Shown here piece by piece: positions 8,417 to 18,335 of a DNA stretch of 49,873 nt (its first letter is position 1; every line of letters begins with the position of its first letter). The stretch spans positions 6,359 through 56,231 of the forward strand of contig CAJUBU010000020.1 of the NCBI GenBank assembly GCA_910585095.1, written 5' to 3'. This stretch comes from an uncultured Lachnospira sp. GTDB taxonomy: Bacteria; Bacillota; Clostridia; Lachnospirales; Lachnospiraceae. The notes below the pieces were generated by a model. The model made no database searches. It was given only the letters and a program-made list of their open reading frames with translations, and was not told where the DNA came from. The position numbers and the translations under genes are program-made.

Positions 8417-9725
8417 TTAATTCACCTTCATCTTGCCTCATATTATACATGCCATTAATCAATGCAAACATGATAAGAGAACTTACCATAGAACTGCCGC
8501 CATAACTGACAAACGGCATCGTCACACCGGTCATCGGTATCATCTTCATAGCGCCGCCCACGGTCAAAAATACCTGAAATCCATATGTTACACCTAATCC
8601 TACCGCCACAAGCCTATAAAATAAAGTTTTACATCTTGAAGCAATATTCATCATCAGAATAAGATTATTTAAACAAATCAAAATTAATGCCACCGCAAAA
8701 ATAATGCCAAATTCTTCGGTTATAGCAGAAAACATAAAGTCTTTTTCTACTACTGGAATTTTTCCTGGCAGCCCCTGTGCCAGTCCATACCCAAACCATG
8801 AACCCATACCAATCGCAAACAGCGACTGACAAATCTGATACCCCGTTGTATCTATCGTTGTCCATGGGTCTCTCCAAATAGTCACTCTCTGTTTGACATG
8901 ACCAAACACAAAATAAGCCAAAACAGAAGCAGCGATTCCTGCTATAAGACCAGTAACGCACAATCCTATTTTTTTTGTAGCAACATATAACATCATAATA
9001 TACACAACAAAAAATATCAATGCCGCCCCTAAATCTTTAGATACAACCAATACAACCACATGCACAACAGCTGCAATAGTAACAATAATAATCTGTTTGA
9101 TACTCGTTGTTTTATTAAACATAGCTGCCACAAACATGACAAATAAAATTTTAGCAAACTCGCCAGGTTGAATGGATACAGGTCCTAACGTAAGCACTAG
9201 ATTGGCTCCATAGACAGCGCTGCCAAACAGAACTGCCACCAGCATACCTAAACTGGCAACACAATATACCCACCCAATATTTTTAAGACATCGCACTTTT
9301 TTTAAAATCCATGGAACAAAAAATGTTACAATCGTTCCTGCTATAGCAATAATAAATTGTTTGACAGCTTTATCATAATTAAGACGCGCAAGCATAAGAA
9401 ATCCAATGGATAACAGCATACACATATTGTTTACTAACAGTCTGGAAGCTTTGGGATACAGCACATCATAAACAACAATAATAACAAATAAGTAAATAAA
9501 TTGGGCAAAGTAAAAGATTAAATATTTAATATCTTCATCATTTAGCTGATAAAGCAGCAAAAATCCTAACAAATGTGACAGAAACATCAATATGTTTTGG
9601 AATATATATATTTTTTTTCTTATACTTTCATTTTGAGACGATGCCCCATAATAACTGGCAGCAACATAAAAAGCAATAAAAAAGGCAAATATATACTTTG
9701 CAAGCTCAATAAATACTACTCTCAT
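8379..9725 (-). CDS. FtsW/RodA/SpoVE family peptidoglycan glycosyltransferase
   Basis: The 448-residue protein is almost entirely hydrophobic, with about ten predicted membrane segments. It carries SEDS hallmarks: GPVSIQPGEFAKILFV, RVTIWRDPW, FMFSAITEEFG and the C-terminal PMTGVTMPFVSYGGSSM. SEDS proteins polymerise lipid II into glycan strands and work with a class B PBP, here the overlapping downstream gene. The C-terminal tail is short and Lys-rich. AGAGGAAG precedes the ATG. Sequence alone does not decide between division (FtsW), elongation (RodA) and sporulation (SpoVE) roles. Confidence 0.9.
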   Translation of the reverse strand: MRVVFIELAKYIFAFFIAFYVAASYYGASSQNESIRKKIYIFQNILMFLSHLLGFLLLYQLNDEDIKYLIFYFAQFIYLFVIIVVYDVLYPKASRLLVNNMCMLLSIGFLMLARLNYDKAVKQFIIAIAGTIVTFFVPWILKKVRCLKNIGWVYCVASLGMLVAVLFGSAVYGANLVLTLGPVSIQPGEFAKILFVMFVAAMFNKTTSIKQIIIVTIAAVVHVVVLVVSKDLGAALIFFVVYIMMLYVATKKIGLCVTGLIAGIAASVLAYFVFGHVKQRVTIWRDPWTTIDTTGYQICQSLFAIGMGSWFGYGLAQGLPGKIPVVEKDFMFSAITEEFGIIFAVALILICLNNLILMMNIASRCKTLFYRLVAVGLGVTYGFQVFLTVGGAMKMIPMTGVTMPFVSYGGSSMVSSLIMFALINGMYNMRQDEGELNESAGKSKKSKK

Positions 9726-9752
9726 TATCTTCCTCTAATATTATTCTTCTTT

Positions 9753-12275
9753 TTAATCAACTTTCGCAATAAAATGTCCTGTCCATTTTATATCATTATC
9801 ATCTATTTCATTTTTATTTAATATCCATTTTAACAATCTATCATAAGACTTTCTATCCATACATACCTCTGGCATATCATATCGTATAAAATCAGGATTT
9901 ATCTTCTCTATTTTATCAAAATGACTAGTTAAATCAAGAATCTTAGGACTCCATATAATATTATAACATTCCTTACATCTGCATGATACAGGCATGTTTT
10001 TATTCAGATAAACGGTCTTGCTGCTGCCATCGCATGTATCATATGTCTTTTTCACACACTGCTTAGAAACCATAACAGGAATCCTTCCATATACAATACA
10101 TTCAACAGGAACATGCCAATCAACAGCTGCTATCTCATTTACATTTAATTCATAGGGAAATGTTATCCGTTCAAGCTGCAATCCGCTCTCTGAAACGATT
10201 TTTATAAACTGTAACACAGCCTCACTGTTCCAACAATATAAATTGGCATCCAGTCTTACTTTTATAGATAAATCCATCTTTTTTGCTATTTCAGACAATA
10301 ATCCTATCTGTTCAACATTTCGGACAACAAATGTATCTATATGATGTTTACATGCTGTTTCTATTAATACTTTATACGAACAAAGCTGCTCTTGTGTTAT
10401 CACATAAGAAAGTGCTATTGCTACCGTTCTTTCCTGTGCATTCAATTGGTCTATCACTTCCCAGCCTTTATCCGTATCACAAATGCTGTAATCCATATAA
10501 ATCTCTTGAAAACAGACTTCTTTATCTACTGATAAAATACAATCACAAGCCATCATATTAGGCACACTGATTATTTTATTCTGTTTCCTATCTGGTAAGT
10601 ACTCTATTATTTTTTGTTTTGGTATGAAATTATCTTTATCCTCACAAACAGAAAACAATATATTAGACTTGCTATTAGGCTTTATCTTTGGCTCTTTAAA
10701 AGGGCGTTGCTTTTGTTCAATAACAGCATTACACAACCTTTCAATGCCATCACGTCTTATGTCATTAAGCTGACTAGATGGTATAAACACATCACCTTTT
10801 ATCACAATTTTTATATCACCTGCAATAAATGGTGAATTTCCCAATTTTGACAGTTTTTCAATACACATTTTTTCATCGGATATATTTTTTAATGCTTTTT
10901 CTGCCCTGCCGCCTGTTACATAAACCGTCTGTCCCAATGCGGAAAGTTCAAGAGTCATCACACTACCGCACTCTGCAAACAACGTCATATCAACCTTTGC
11001 TTTTCCGCCAGAGGTGCTTTTTACATACTGCTGTTCCACATTATCAGCAATCGCTGCATTTTTTGTTCTGTAAAGCACACGCCCCTTAAACAGGGGGTAC
11101 TTTTTAGGCAAGTTGACAACAAAGACATCATTTTTATGGACATCTTCTCCGCTTGAAAATGAAAAATCCGAATCAATCTCAAATACATCTTGTTTATGAA
11201 TGGCTCTTAAAGCCTGAAACGTCACTCGTCCATTGATATTTTCTTTTACCTTTAATGCTTTTGTCCCCATATGATTTGGTCTTGTAACCGACATCATATC
11301 TTTACCTTTTATCGTATTATAATATCCTGTTGTAAATGCGCCCCGATTATAAATATCCATAAGATAATTGATATCTTCCTGTGATACTTTATACCCCGAC
11401 CTGCCATTACTTAAATACATATCTGCATATTTTCTATACATGGCAGTAACACCAGCGGCATATGTAACATTTTTCATACGTCCTTCAATTTTAAGTGCAT
11501 ACACCCCTGCTTCTATAATATCTGGCAGTATCGTTAATGTACATATATCTTTTGGACTGAGTGCGTACACATGTTTTTTATCATTTATCATTTGATACTG
11601 TAATCTGTCCATTTGCAATAAGTTCTTATCGGTTAATTTATCATTTGCAAGTGTTTGCATCACCTGATAATCCAGACGACATGGCTGTGCGCATCTTCCT
11701 CTGTTGCCACTTCTTGTGCCATTCATACTGCTCAGTAGACACTGCCCTGAATAACAGTAACACAATGCGCCATGCACAAAACTTTCTATCTCAATATCAC
11801 ACGATTGATGAATGGAGGCAATCTCAGACAACGTAAGCTCTCTTGCCAAGACAACACGAGCCGCTCCCATATTCTTTAACAATTTTGCGCCATAGCTTCC
11901 TGTAATAGTCATCTGCGTACTGGCATGTATAGGCATATCTGGAAAATAATCATGTATTTTCTTAAATACACCCATATCCTGAACAATCACGGCATCCAAC
12001 CCCGCTTTATAATAGGGCATGATATAATCCAGCAGCTGTCCCTCAAGCTCATGATTTTTTAAGAGTGTATTTACTGTTAAATAAATGGATTTTCCCCTTA
12101 AATGAGCATATTCAATTGCCTCAATCACTTGCTGTTCATTTAGATTTCCTGCAAATGCTCTGGCTCCAAATAAGTTCCCGCCAAGATATACGGCGTCGGC
12201 GCCTGCATTGATAACCGCTTTGCATATATCCAATGAACCTGCTGGCGCAAGTATTTCTACTTTATTGTCTCTCAT
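9753..12275 (-). CDS. U32 family protein with DUF3656 (RlhA-like RNA hydroxylation factor)
   Basis: The 840-residue protein opens with a U32 domain: VEILAPAGSLDICKAVINAG, AVYLGGNLFGAR, and the Cys-rich FVHGALCYCYSGQCLLSS and SGNRGRCAQPCRLDYQ motifs that bind an Fe-S cluster in this family. The middle part fits DUF3656, and the C-terminal part repeats a barrel-like domain with its own Cys residues (ending SCRCKECYN). Although named peptidases, U32-DUF3656 proteins such as E. coli RlhA act in hydroxylation of 23S rRNA C2501, so an RNA-modification role is more likely. It begins two bases after the zapA-like stop, so the two are coupled. Confidence 0.85.
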   Translation of the reverse strand: MRDNKVEILAPAGSLDICKAVINAGADAVYLGGNLFGARAFAGNLNEQQVIEAIEYAHLRGKSIYLTVNTLLKNHELEGQLLDYIMPYYKAGLDAVIVQDMGVFKKIHDYFPDMPIHASTQMTITGSYGAKLLKNMGAARVVLARELTLSEIASIHQSCDIEIESFVHGALCYCYSGQCLLSSMNGTRSGNRGRCAQPCRLDYQVMQTLANDKLTDKNLLQMDRLQYQMINDKKHVYALSPKDICTLTILPDIIEAGVYALKIEGRMKNVTYAAGVTAMYRKYADMYLSNGRSGYKVSQEDINYLMDIYNRGAFTTGYYNTIKGKDMMSVTRPNHMGTKALKVKENINGRVTFQALRAIHKQDVFEIDSDFSFSSGEDVHKNDVFVVNLPKKYPLFKGRVLYRTKNAAIADNVEQQYVKSTSGGKAKVDMTLFAECGSVMTLELSALGQTVYVTGGRAEKALKNISDEKMCIEKLSKLGNSPFIAGDIKIVIKGDVFIPSSQLNDIRRDGIERLCNAVIEQKQRPFKEPKIKPNSKSNILFSVCEDKDNFIPKQKIIEYLPDRKQNKIISVPNMMACDCILSVDKEVCFQEIYMDYSICDTDKGWEVIDQLNAQERTVAIALSYVITQEQLCSYKVLIETACKHHIDTFVVRNVEQIGLLSEIAKKMDLSIKVRLDANLYCWNSEAVLQFIKIVSESGLQLERITFPYELNVNEIAAVDWHVPVECIVYGRIPVMVSKQCVKKTYDTCDGSSKTVYLNKNMPVSCRCKECYNIIWSPKILDLTSHFDKIEKINPDFIRYDMPEVCMDRKSYDRLLKWILNKNEIDDNDIKWTGHFIAKVD

Positions 12276-12277
12276 TT

Positions 12278-12712
12278 TTAGCCCTCATTATAATTTTTTG
12301 TTCGTTTTCTTATATCTTCCACATTTCGATTAAAGCGTTCTTCCACTGTTTTATTAACCTTTGAAAGTTCTTTTTTTAACGCCTCTATCTCTTTAGCCTG
12401 TGAATCTAATTTAATATTGGCTGATATCAACTCGTGTTTTAAATTGTAGATTTCTTGGTCTTTTTTGTCTATTTCTTCTGATATGTCATCACACATAGCC
12501 TTTGCTTTAAAATAATCATCGGCAAGATTTAAGTACATAAGATTTGTGACAACATCAAAACCAAGTCTTGTCATTCCTCTTCCCTCGACAATTTCCTGCA
12601 TCTTATCATTAATGTACTCTGCAAGCTTTGTAAGATATTCTTTACTCTCATATCCACTTATCTTAAATACTTTACCACCAATTGTTACTTCCGACGTATT
12701 TACTGATGCCAT
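12278..12712 (-). CDS. zapA: ZapA-like cell division protein
   Basis: From the ATG at 12710-12712 the protein has 144 residues; a frame 17 codons longer exists, but MASVNTSEVTIGGKVFKISG is the usual ZapA start and GGTGG lies before it. The N-terminal ZapA head includes EYLTKLAEYINDKMQEI, followed by a long coiled coil rich in Lys, Glu and Leu (about 65-144). ZapA binds FtsZ filaments and stabilises the Z ring. The pairing of zapA with a U32 gene recurs in Firmicutes. The C-terminal coiled coil is longer than in the 85-residue Bacillus protein, though such lengths are seen in Clostridia. Confidence 0.82.
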   Translation of the reverse strand: MASVNTSEVTIGGKVFKISGYESKEYLTKLAEYINDKMQEIVEGRGMTRLGFDVVTNLMYLNLADDYFKAKAMCDDISEEIDKKDQEIYNLKHELISANIKLDSQAKEIEALKKELSKVNKTVEERFNRNVEDIRKRTKNYNEG

Positions 12713-12856
12713 ATGTACCACCACTCTACCCTTCCCAAACAACGACTTTGTTATAAAAAACAACTACATTCTATTCATAACACTCTTTTTATCAGCCATA
12801 TGCTTGCTGCTATTATACAACAGCATTGTATATGTGTCAAAAAATAGATAACTGCC

Positions 12857-13852
12857 TTAGGGTATTTCTATACCAAGATTTTTATATGCCAACTCAGTTG
12901 CAACTCTTCCTCTGGCAGTTCTATTAATAAATCCATTTTGTATTAAATAAGGCTCATAGACTTCCTCCAATGTACCAGAATCCTCACCAATAGAAGCCGA
13001 CAAGGTATCAATGCCAACAGGTCCGCCCTTAAATTTTTCTATAATGGTTGTAAGAATCAATCGGTCATTTCGGTCTAATCCATTTTTATCAACTTCCAGT
13101 AAATTAAGTGCATAATCGGCTACCTCCGCTGTAATCCTGCCATCATACTTTACCTGTGCAAAATCTCGTACTCTCTTTAGTAACCGATTGGCAAGTCTTG
13201 GGGTACCTCTGGAACGCCTTGCCATCTCATATGCGCCTTTATCATCTATCTCAACGCCCAATGTTTTTGCAGAGCGCAGTAAAATCGTTTTTAACTCTTC
13301 AACACTGTAATATTCCAGATGGTTTACAACACCAAACCTATCCCTTAACGGCGCTGACAACAGACCTGCTCGGGTGGTTGCTCCAACCAATGTAAACTGT
13401 GGCAATTCCAGTCTTATAGACCTTGCTGCTGCACCTTTACCTATCATAATATCAATTTGATAATCTTCCATCGCTGGATACAGCACTTCTTCCACCTGCC
13501 TGTTGAGACGATGAATTTCATCCACAAAAAGAACGTCCCCCTCTGCCAGATTATTCAGTATAGCTGCCATCTCTCCCGGCTTTTCAATAGCAGGACCTGA
13601 CGTCACTTTTAAATGTGTTCCCATCTCATTTGCTATAATTCCTGCAAGCGTCGTTTTTCCCAGTCCTGGCGGTCCATAAAACAATACATGGTCTAGTGCA
13701 TCCTTTCGCTCCTTTGCCGCTTCAATATACACTTTTAAATTTTTCTTTACTTTATCCTGTCCGATATAATCGCGTAAACTCTCAGGACGAAGACCACTTT
13801 CTATCTTCATATCCTCATCTGTAAACTCTGTTGAAATAACCCTTCTCTCCAT
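12857..13852 (-). CDS. ruvB: Holliday junction branch-migration helicase RuvB
   Basis: Starting at the ATG at 13850-13852 (GAGAGGA upstream) the product is 331 residues, the normal RuvB size; the upstream 14 codons are probably not translated. It has the RuvB N-terminus LRPESLRDYIGQDKVKKNL, Walker A GPPGLGKTT, Walker B DVLFVDEIHRL, sensor motif TLVGATTRAG with arginine-finger region APLRDRFG, and a C-terminal winged helix ending near NGFINRTARGR. RuvB hexamers drive branch migration with RuvA during recombinational repair. ruvA lies 150 bases upstream in the same direction. Confidence 0.97.
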   Translation of the reverse strand: MERRVISTEFTDEDMKIESGLRPESLRDYIGQDKVKKNLKVYIEAAKERKDALDHVLFYGPPGLGKTTLAGIIANEMGTHLKVTSGPAIEKPGEMAAILNNLAEGDVLFVDEIHRLNRQVEEVLYPAMEDYQIDIMIGKGAAARSIRLELPQFTLVGATTRAGLLSAPLRDRFGVVNHLEYYSVEELKTILLRSAKTLGVEIDDKGAYEMARRSRGTPRLANRLLKRVRDFAQVKYDGRITAEVADYALNLLEVDKNGLDRNDRLILTTIIEKFKGGPVGIDTLSASIGEDSGTLEEVYEPYLIQNGFINRTARGRVATELAYKNLGIEIP

Positions 13853-14005
13853 AATTTTCCTCTCATTTCGGCACTGATTTTGCATAAAGAACAAAAGTTC
13901 TTATTCATTTATGACAAACAACATGCAGACACAATCTTGTGATAAAACATTTTAATCTATAATCATTGAACCCTTACAACATATGAATGTTTTTAGCCTG
14001 AATTT

Positions 14006-14611
14006 TTACATCGTTGCCAGTTTTTTAAGTGCTTCTTTCAATATTACTTCCGAATCTTTTGATTCAATATCTTCCACTTGACGAACTGCCCGAACAGCCT
14101 GCGCACTGCCATACCCCAGCGCACACAAAGCTTCTATCGCCTCATTTTGAGCCTCACTGTCTGTCCCGTCCGCTCCACTCTCATACAGTGCATTTTCTAA
14201 TGCATCTTCTAAGGACACCTTATCTTTTAATTCAATAATTAATTTTTGAGCGGTTTTACTGCCTATACCTGGCGCGCTTGATATCAGCTTAACGTCGCTT
14301 GAAATTATAGCAAACCTTAAATCATTTGGCGATATGGTCGATAAAATCGCCAATGCGCCTTTAGGTCCAATACCATTTACATTGATAAGCATCTTAAAAA
14401 TATTCAAATCATCTCTTGTCAAAAATCCAAATAAATTATGTGATTCCTCTCGAATCTGCAAATAGGTATACACTTTTACCGACTCGCCAATCTTTGAAAA
14501 ACGAGAGATAACGGTCGCTGGCACCTTAATATTAAAACCTATGCCATTATTTTCAACGACAATGGTATCGTTTAATACCTCCACTAACTGTCCTTTAACA
14601 TATGAAATCAT
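14006..14611 (-). CDS. ruvA: Holliday junction DNA-binding protein RuvA
   Basis: The 201-residue product begins at the ATG at 14609-14611, preceded by GAGGATAAAG. It has the OB-fold N-terminus MISYVKGQLVEVLNDTIVVE, the helix-hairpin-helix core LINVNGIGPKGALAILST and SAPGIGSKTAQKLIIELKDK, and a C-terminal three-helix domain (EAIEALCALGYGSAQAVRAV) that contacts RuvB. RuvA tetramers hold the four-way junction flat and load RuvB. As usual in Firmicutes, ruvC is absent from the pair. Confidence 0.97.
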   Translation of the reverse strand: MISYVKGQLVEVLNDTIVVENNGIGFNIKVPATVISRFSKIGESVKVYTYLQIREESHNLFGFLTRDDLNIFKMLINVNGIGPKGALAILSTISPNDLRFAIISSDVKLISSAPGIGSKTAQKLIIELKDKVSLEDALENALYESGADGTDSEAQNEAIEALCALGYGSAQAVRAVRQVEDIESKDSEVILKEALKKLATM

Positions 14612-14675
14612 CTTTATCCTCATTTCCGCACTGCTTTTTGTGCATAGATTGAAAATTCTAATTTATGATTTATTG

Positions 14676-15980
14676 TCATTTCTTTTTGGCACAGTCATTA
14701 ATAAATTGCTGTGCTGTTCTTCCCGATATACCGCCATGACTCAGTTCCCATTTATTTGCCTCACTGCAAAGTTCTTCCTCGCTCATCTTGATGCCATTTC
14801 TCTTTGCAAGCTGAAGGACAATATCAAAATATTCCTTTTGCGTTGGCTTTGAATAACTAATTTGGCAACCAAATCGATTGACTAATGACAACTTTTCTTC
14901 TATTGTATCCGACCTATGTAAACCATTTTTTGATTCCATATCATTGCGATCATTCCAAGTTTCTTTTATCAAATGACGCCGATTAGATGTTGCATAGATT
15001 AATATATTATCTGGACGTGTCTCTACACCACCCTCAATTACGGCTTTTAAAAATTTATATTCAACTTCAAATTCTTCAAAAGATAAATCATCCATATATA
15101 TTATAAATTTATAATTTCTATTTTTAATACTTGCAATAACACTCGATAAATCCTTAAACTGATGTTTGTAAATCTCTATCATTCTCAGTCCTTTATCGTA
15201 GTATTCATTGACAATTGCCTTGATACTCGTTGATTTTCCAGTACCGCTGTCGCCAAACAAAAGCGCATTATTTGCTCGATTTCCTTGTATAAAACTTTCT
15301 GTATTCTCAATCAATTTTTTCTTTTGTATCTCATATCCAATTAAATCATCTAATTTTACCTTGTCCATATTATTAATTGGTTTAAAGAAAATGCTTCCAT
15401 CTGCACGATTTCCAATACGAAAGGCGGCGTTAAGACCAAACATACCCACGCCGTAATCTTTATAAAAGCAGGTGACGCCATCAAAAAATTCTTCATCAGT
15501 ATTGGCAGCAGCAAGCTTTTTGCTTAACGCCTGAACTTTGCTGCTTACATTATGATTATACATCAATTCACTTTTACATATTGCCTTATAATTTGTAATA
15601 ATAGAAAAACAATTGATTTCAAGCTGCTTTTCAATCGCTGAAAAATCATAGTGAAATAGTTTTCTAAAAATATGAATATCATTCATGGCAAAAAGATTAA
15701 CACTGCCTTCGTTTGCTCCTACCTTCTCACAAGTAATACTAAATGGATTTTCTGTCGTCACCAGCAAAAAAGTTAAGTAATTTTGCCAAAGATTGCCGTC
15801 AAAACCATAATCTGTAGCTATTGTCAACAATCGTTTTATTTGTGTATATATTTCTTTTATTAAATCATCTTTCATCATTTTATCATCTGTAAGCTTTTTA
15901 AAAATATTTGATATTTTTACTAATATTGAATCCTTTGGCATCTCACCAAAAATGATTAATTTTGATATTTCCTTGTACAT
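14676..15980 (-). CDS. DUF815 family AAA+ ATPase
   Basis: From the ATG at 15978-15980 (AAAGGAAA upstream) the protein is 434 residues. The N-terminal half is helical and unrecognised. The C-terminal half is the DUF815 ATPase, with Walker A LLFGDSGTGKSTSIKA, Walker B KFIIYMDDLSFEEFE, sensor-like LIYATSNRRHLIKETWNDR and the closing LSHGGISGRTAQQFINDC. The family is related to AAA+ proteins and its cellular role is not settled. It lies upstream of ruvA by 64 bases on the same strand, so it may share a transcript with ruvAB. No membrane segment is present. Confidence 0.88.
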   Translation of the reverse strand: MYKEISKLIIFGEMPKDSILVKISNIFKKLTDDKMMKDDLIKEIYTQIKRLLTIATDYGFDGNLWQNYLTFLLVTTENPFSITCEKVGANEGSVNLFAMNDIHIFRKLFHYDFSAIEKQLEINCFSIITNYKAICKSELMYNHNVSSKVQALSKKLAAANTDEEFFDGVTCFYKDYGVGMFGLNAAFRIGNRADGSIFFKPINNMDKVKLDDLIGYEIQKKKLIENTESFIQGNRANNALLFGDSGTGKSTSIKAIVNEYYDKGLRMIEIYKHQFKDLSSVIASIKNRNYKFIIYMDDLSFEEFEVEYKFLKAVIEGGVETRPDNILIYATSNRRHLIKETWNDRNDMESKNGLHRSDTIEEKLSLVNRFGCQISYSKPTQKEYFDIVLQLAKRNGIKMSEEELCSEANKWELSHGGISGRTAQQFINDCAKKK

Positions 15981-16335
15981 ATCCGTATTTCCTTTCGTAT
16001 ATTTTATAGGCAGATAAATAGAAATCAAAACTTTATTTTGAATTTATAAAGTTTTGATAATTATTTTAATCAACTACATAAAAACTAATAAAAACTTTCT
16101 CAATTACATAAAAAGTATCATTTACAAATTTTTACTTTGCATTTCTGCTCGTTATATTATATAATAAATGAATGAAATTTTTTGTCAAATATTTTTATTT
16201 GTAAAATATTTTTAATATTTTTATTTTTTATTATTATATTGACCTTTTGAAAAGTGATGCTATAATCAACAAGTAACTTTATATATTTTTGTAAAAAAGT
16301 GACAATAATTCATTTTTAAAAATGGAGAGATAACT
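15981..16335 (+). promoter_or_regulatory. AT-rich divergent intergenic region with a good sigma-A-type promoter
   Basis: TTGACC at 16239-16244 and TATAAT at 16261-16266 are 16 bases apart and lie about 70 bases upstream of the GT2 start, a strong vegetative promoter on the plus strand. The rest of this 355-base region is very AT-rich, separates the divergently transcribed DUF815 ATPase from the glycosyltransferase, and shows no other gene. Confidence 0.7.
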
Positions 16336-17634
16336 ATGAAAACAATTACAACAATTAACACATTGGTATTTGTGTTGTTGACAGTGTTATATTTTTATCA
16401 GTTTATATATATATTCATTGCATTAATCCATGAAAAGAGACGTAAAAAATCGGAGTACACCCCAAAGAAACAACATCGATTTGCATTTATTATTGCCGCT
16501 CGAAACGAAAGTGCTGTTATTGCAAACCTGATTAAAAGTATTAAATCACAAGATTATCCATCAGAATTAATTGATATTATTGTGATAGCAGATAACTGTA
16601 CCGATAATACGGCAGAAATTTCAAGAATGAACGGAGCAATTGTATATGAACGTTTTAATAATCAGCTTGTAGGCAAAGGATATGCACTGGATTTCGCATT
16701 TCAAAAAATAAAAAAAGATTATGGTGATTATACCGCTTATGATGGTTACTTTATTTTTGATGCAGACAATATTATTTCTAAAAATTATGTTTCAGAGATG
16801 AATAAAACATTTGACCAAGGATATCGTGTTATTACAAGCTATCGCAATTCTAAAAATTTTGACACCAACTGGATTACATCGGGATATTCAATTTGGTTTT
16901 GCAGAGAGGCAAAGTACCTTAACAATCCAAGAATGTTGTTAAAAACAAGCTGTGCTGTCTCTGGTACAGGTTATCTTGTAAACAGTGAAATTATTAAAAA
17001 ATATAAAGGATGGAAGTGCAATCTTCTCACAGAGGATATTCAATTTTCTGTTGTCAATATTCTTGATGGTGAAAAAATTGGATATTGCTCTAATGCAATG
17101 TTTTATGATGAACAGCCCGAAACATTTAAACAATCATGGAATCAACGTATGCGCTGGTCAAAAGGGTTTTATCAAGTAATGTTTAAATATGGACGAGACT
17201 TAATTATGATGGCTTTTAAAAAACGTCAAATGTTTATCTCTTGTTATGACATGTTTATGACAATAGCTCCTGCTACACTGCTTTCTTTTGGATTATTAGT
17301 ATTAAATATTATCTTTTTGATATTAGCAGCAGCAAACCCAATTTTATTTAAGCAATTGATTCCAATTACTTTAGAATCAGCAGTATTTGCCATTGCAAGT
17401 TTTTGTTTACTTATGTTTTCAGTAGCAACCATAACCTTGATAACAGAGTGGAAAAATATTATAGCTTCTCCAAAAAAGAAAATTTGGTCGCTGTTTACTT
17501 TCCCATTGTTTATGCTTACATATATTCCAATTTCTTTAGTCGCTCTATTTAAAAAAGTAGAATGGAAACCAATTACACACTGTGTATCTAAAACTATGGA
17601 AGAAATTGAATTACAACAACAATATAAACAATAA
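16336..17634 (+). CDS. Membrane GT2 family glycosyltransferase
   Basis: The 432-residue protein has an N-terminal membrane segment (about 8-32), a cytoplasmic GT-A domain and two or three C-terminal membrane segments (about 296-420). Catalytic signatures are IIAARNESAV, FIFDADN with the DXD-like Asp142-Ala-Asp144, LLTEDIQF with the base TED (232-234), and QRMRWSKG (about 270-277), the QXXRW motif of processive or membrane-associated GT2 enzymes. It probably transfers a sugar to a lipid or extends an exported polysaccharide. GGAGAG precedes the ATG. It has its own promoter and a terminator and is monocistronic. Confidence 0.87.
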   Translation: MKTITTINTLVFVLLTVLYFYQFIYIFIALIHEKRRKKSEYTPKKQHRFAFIIAARNESAVIANLIKSIKSQDYPSELIDIIVIADNCTDNTAEISRMNGAIVYERFNNQLVGKGYALDFAFQKIKKDYGDYTAYDGYFIFDADNIISKNYVSEMNKTFDQGYRVITSYRNSKNFDTNWITSGYSIWFCREAKYLNNPRMLLKTSCAVSGTGYLVNSEIIKKYKGWKCNLLTEDIQFSVVNILDGEKIGYCSNAMFYDEQPETFKQSWNQRMRWSKGFYQVMFKYGRDLIMMAFKKRQMFISCYDMFMTIAPATLLSFGLLVLNIIFLILAAANPILFKQLIPITLESAVFAIASFCLLMFSVATITLITEWKNIIASPKKKIWSLFTFPLFMLTYIPISLVALFKKVEWKPITHCVSKTMEEIELQQQYKQ

Positions 17635-17642
17635 TTATAAAA

Positions 17643-17717
17643 AAGACTATTGCAAAAAAATTGTACAATCCGATATGATTATTCTATCTGCTGTCCATTA
17701 TATCTTGCAATAGTCTT
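17643..17717 (+). terminator. Long inverted repeat downstream of the glycosyltransferase
   Basis: AAGACTATTGCAA (17643-17655) pairs exactly with TTGCAATAGTCTT (17705-17717) around a 49-base loop, followed by TATGTTTTT. It probably ends the GT2 transcript. Its CTATTGCAA core resembles the CTGTTGCAA arms of the palindromic repeats elsewhere in the window, but the loop is unlike theirs. Confidence 0.6.
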
Positions 17718-17798
17718 ATGTTTTTATCTTAATATTTGTAACCCTTTTTATTAGTATGATTTAGATAAAATATACACTATGCCTACATTTTTCAAATC

Positions 17799-18335
17799 TT
17801 ACCAAATAGAATGAATTTTTAACCTCTTTAAAATCATCGCCGCTACTACGCCAACAACAATCCCTGCAACTGTTCCTGTAATCAGTAAAACAGGAAGATA
17901 ATACAAAATGGCATGCGTCTCCATAATTATAACAGCAGCTATTATTTGCCCAATATTATGCGATACTCCGCTAGCAACACTAATACCAACGATAGAAAAT
18001 AATTCTATTTTTTTTAGAAGAATCATAACAATAATACTTAACATTCCTCCTGTTATACTAAACCAAAAACTTGTAGCATTGCCAAACAAAATAGAAGTCA
18101 ATACAATTCTAAGTATATTAACAATCATTGCTTCCTTGACACCTACTATATATAACGCTGTTATAATCACTATATTCGATATTCCTAATCGAACACCTGG
18201 CACTGGTATAGGTATTGAAATCAAACTGTCAATATAACTAAATATCATTGCCAATGTTGTCAATACGCCACACATTGCTATATTTTTTACTTTTTTAGAA
18301 TTTTTTTCACTATTTGATAACAGAATCCAGTTCAC
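17799..18335 (-). CDS. Gx transporter family membrane protein
   Basis: The frame is open much further upstream, but a GTG at 18333-18335 with GGAG six bases before it gives a 178-residue protein of usual size. It has about five membrane segments. The conserved parts are MIFSYIDSLISIPIPVPGVRLGISNI, the family signature, and HNIGQIIAAVI. Members were long labelled heptaprenyl diphosphate synthase component I, but they look like small-molecule (ECF S-component-like) transporters. It overlaps the 3' end of the NusG-II gene by 26 bases and both lie beyond the Rnf operon, an arrangement known in Clostridia. The substrate is unknown. Confidence 0.8.
   Translation of the reverse strand: MNWILLSNSEKNSKKVKNIAMCGVLTTLAMIFSYIDSLISIPIPVPGVRLGISNIVIITALYIVGVKEAMIVNILRIVLTSILFGNATSFWFSITGGMLSIIVMILLKKIELFSIVGISVASGVSHNIGQIIAAVIIMETHAILYYLPVLLITGTVAGIVVGVVAAMILKRLKIHSIW

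Noticed and set aside
6901..8505. Several plus-strand frames opposite the penicillin-binding protein and FtsW/RodA genes
   Set aside because: They are antisense shadows; the minus-strand genes carry full catalytic motifs and ribosome sites.
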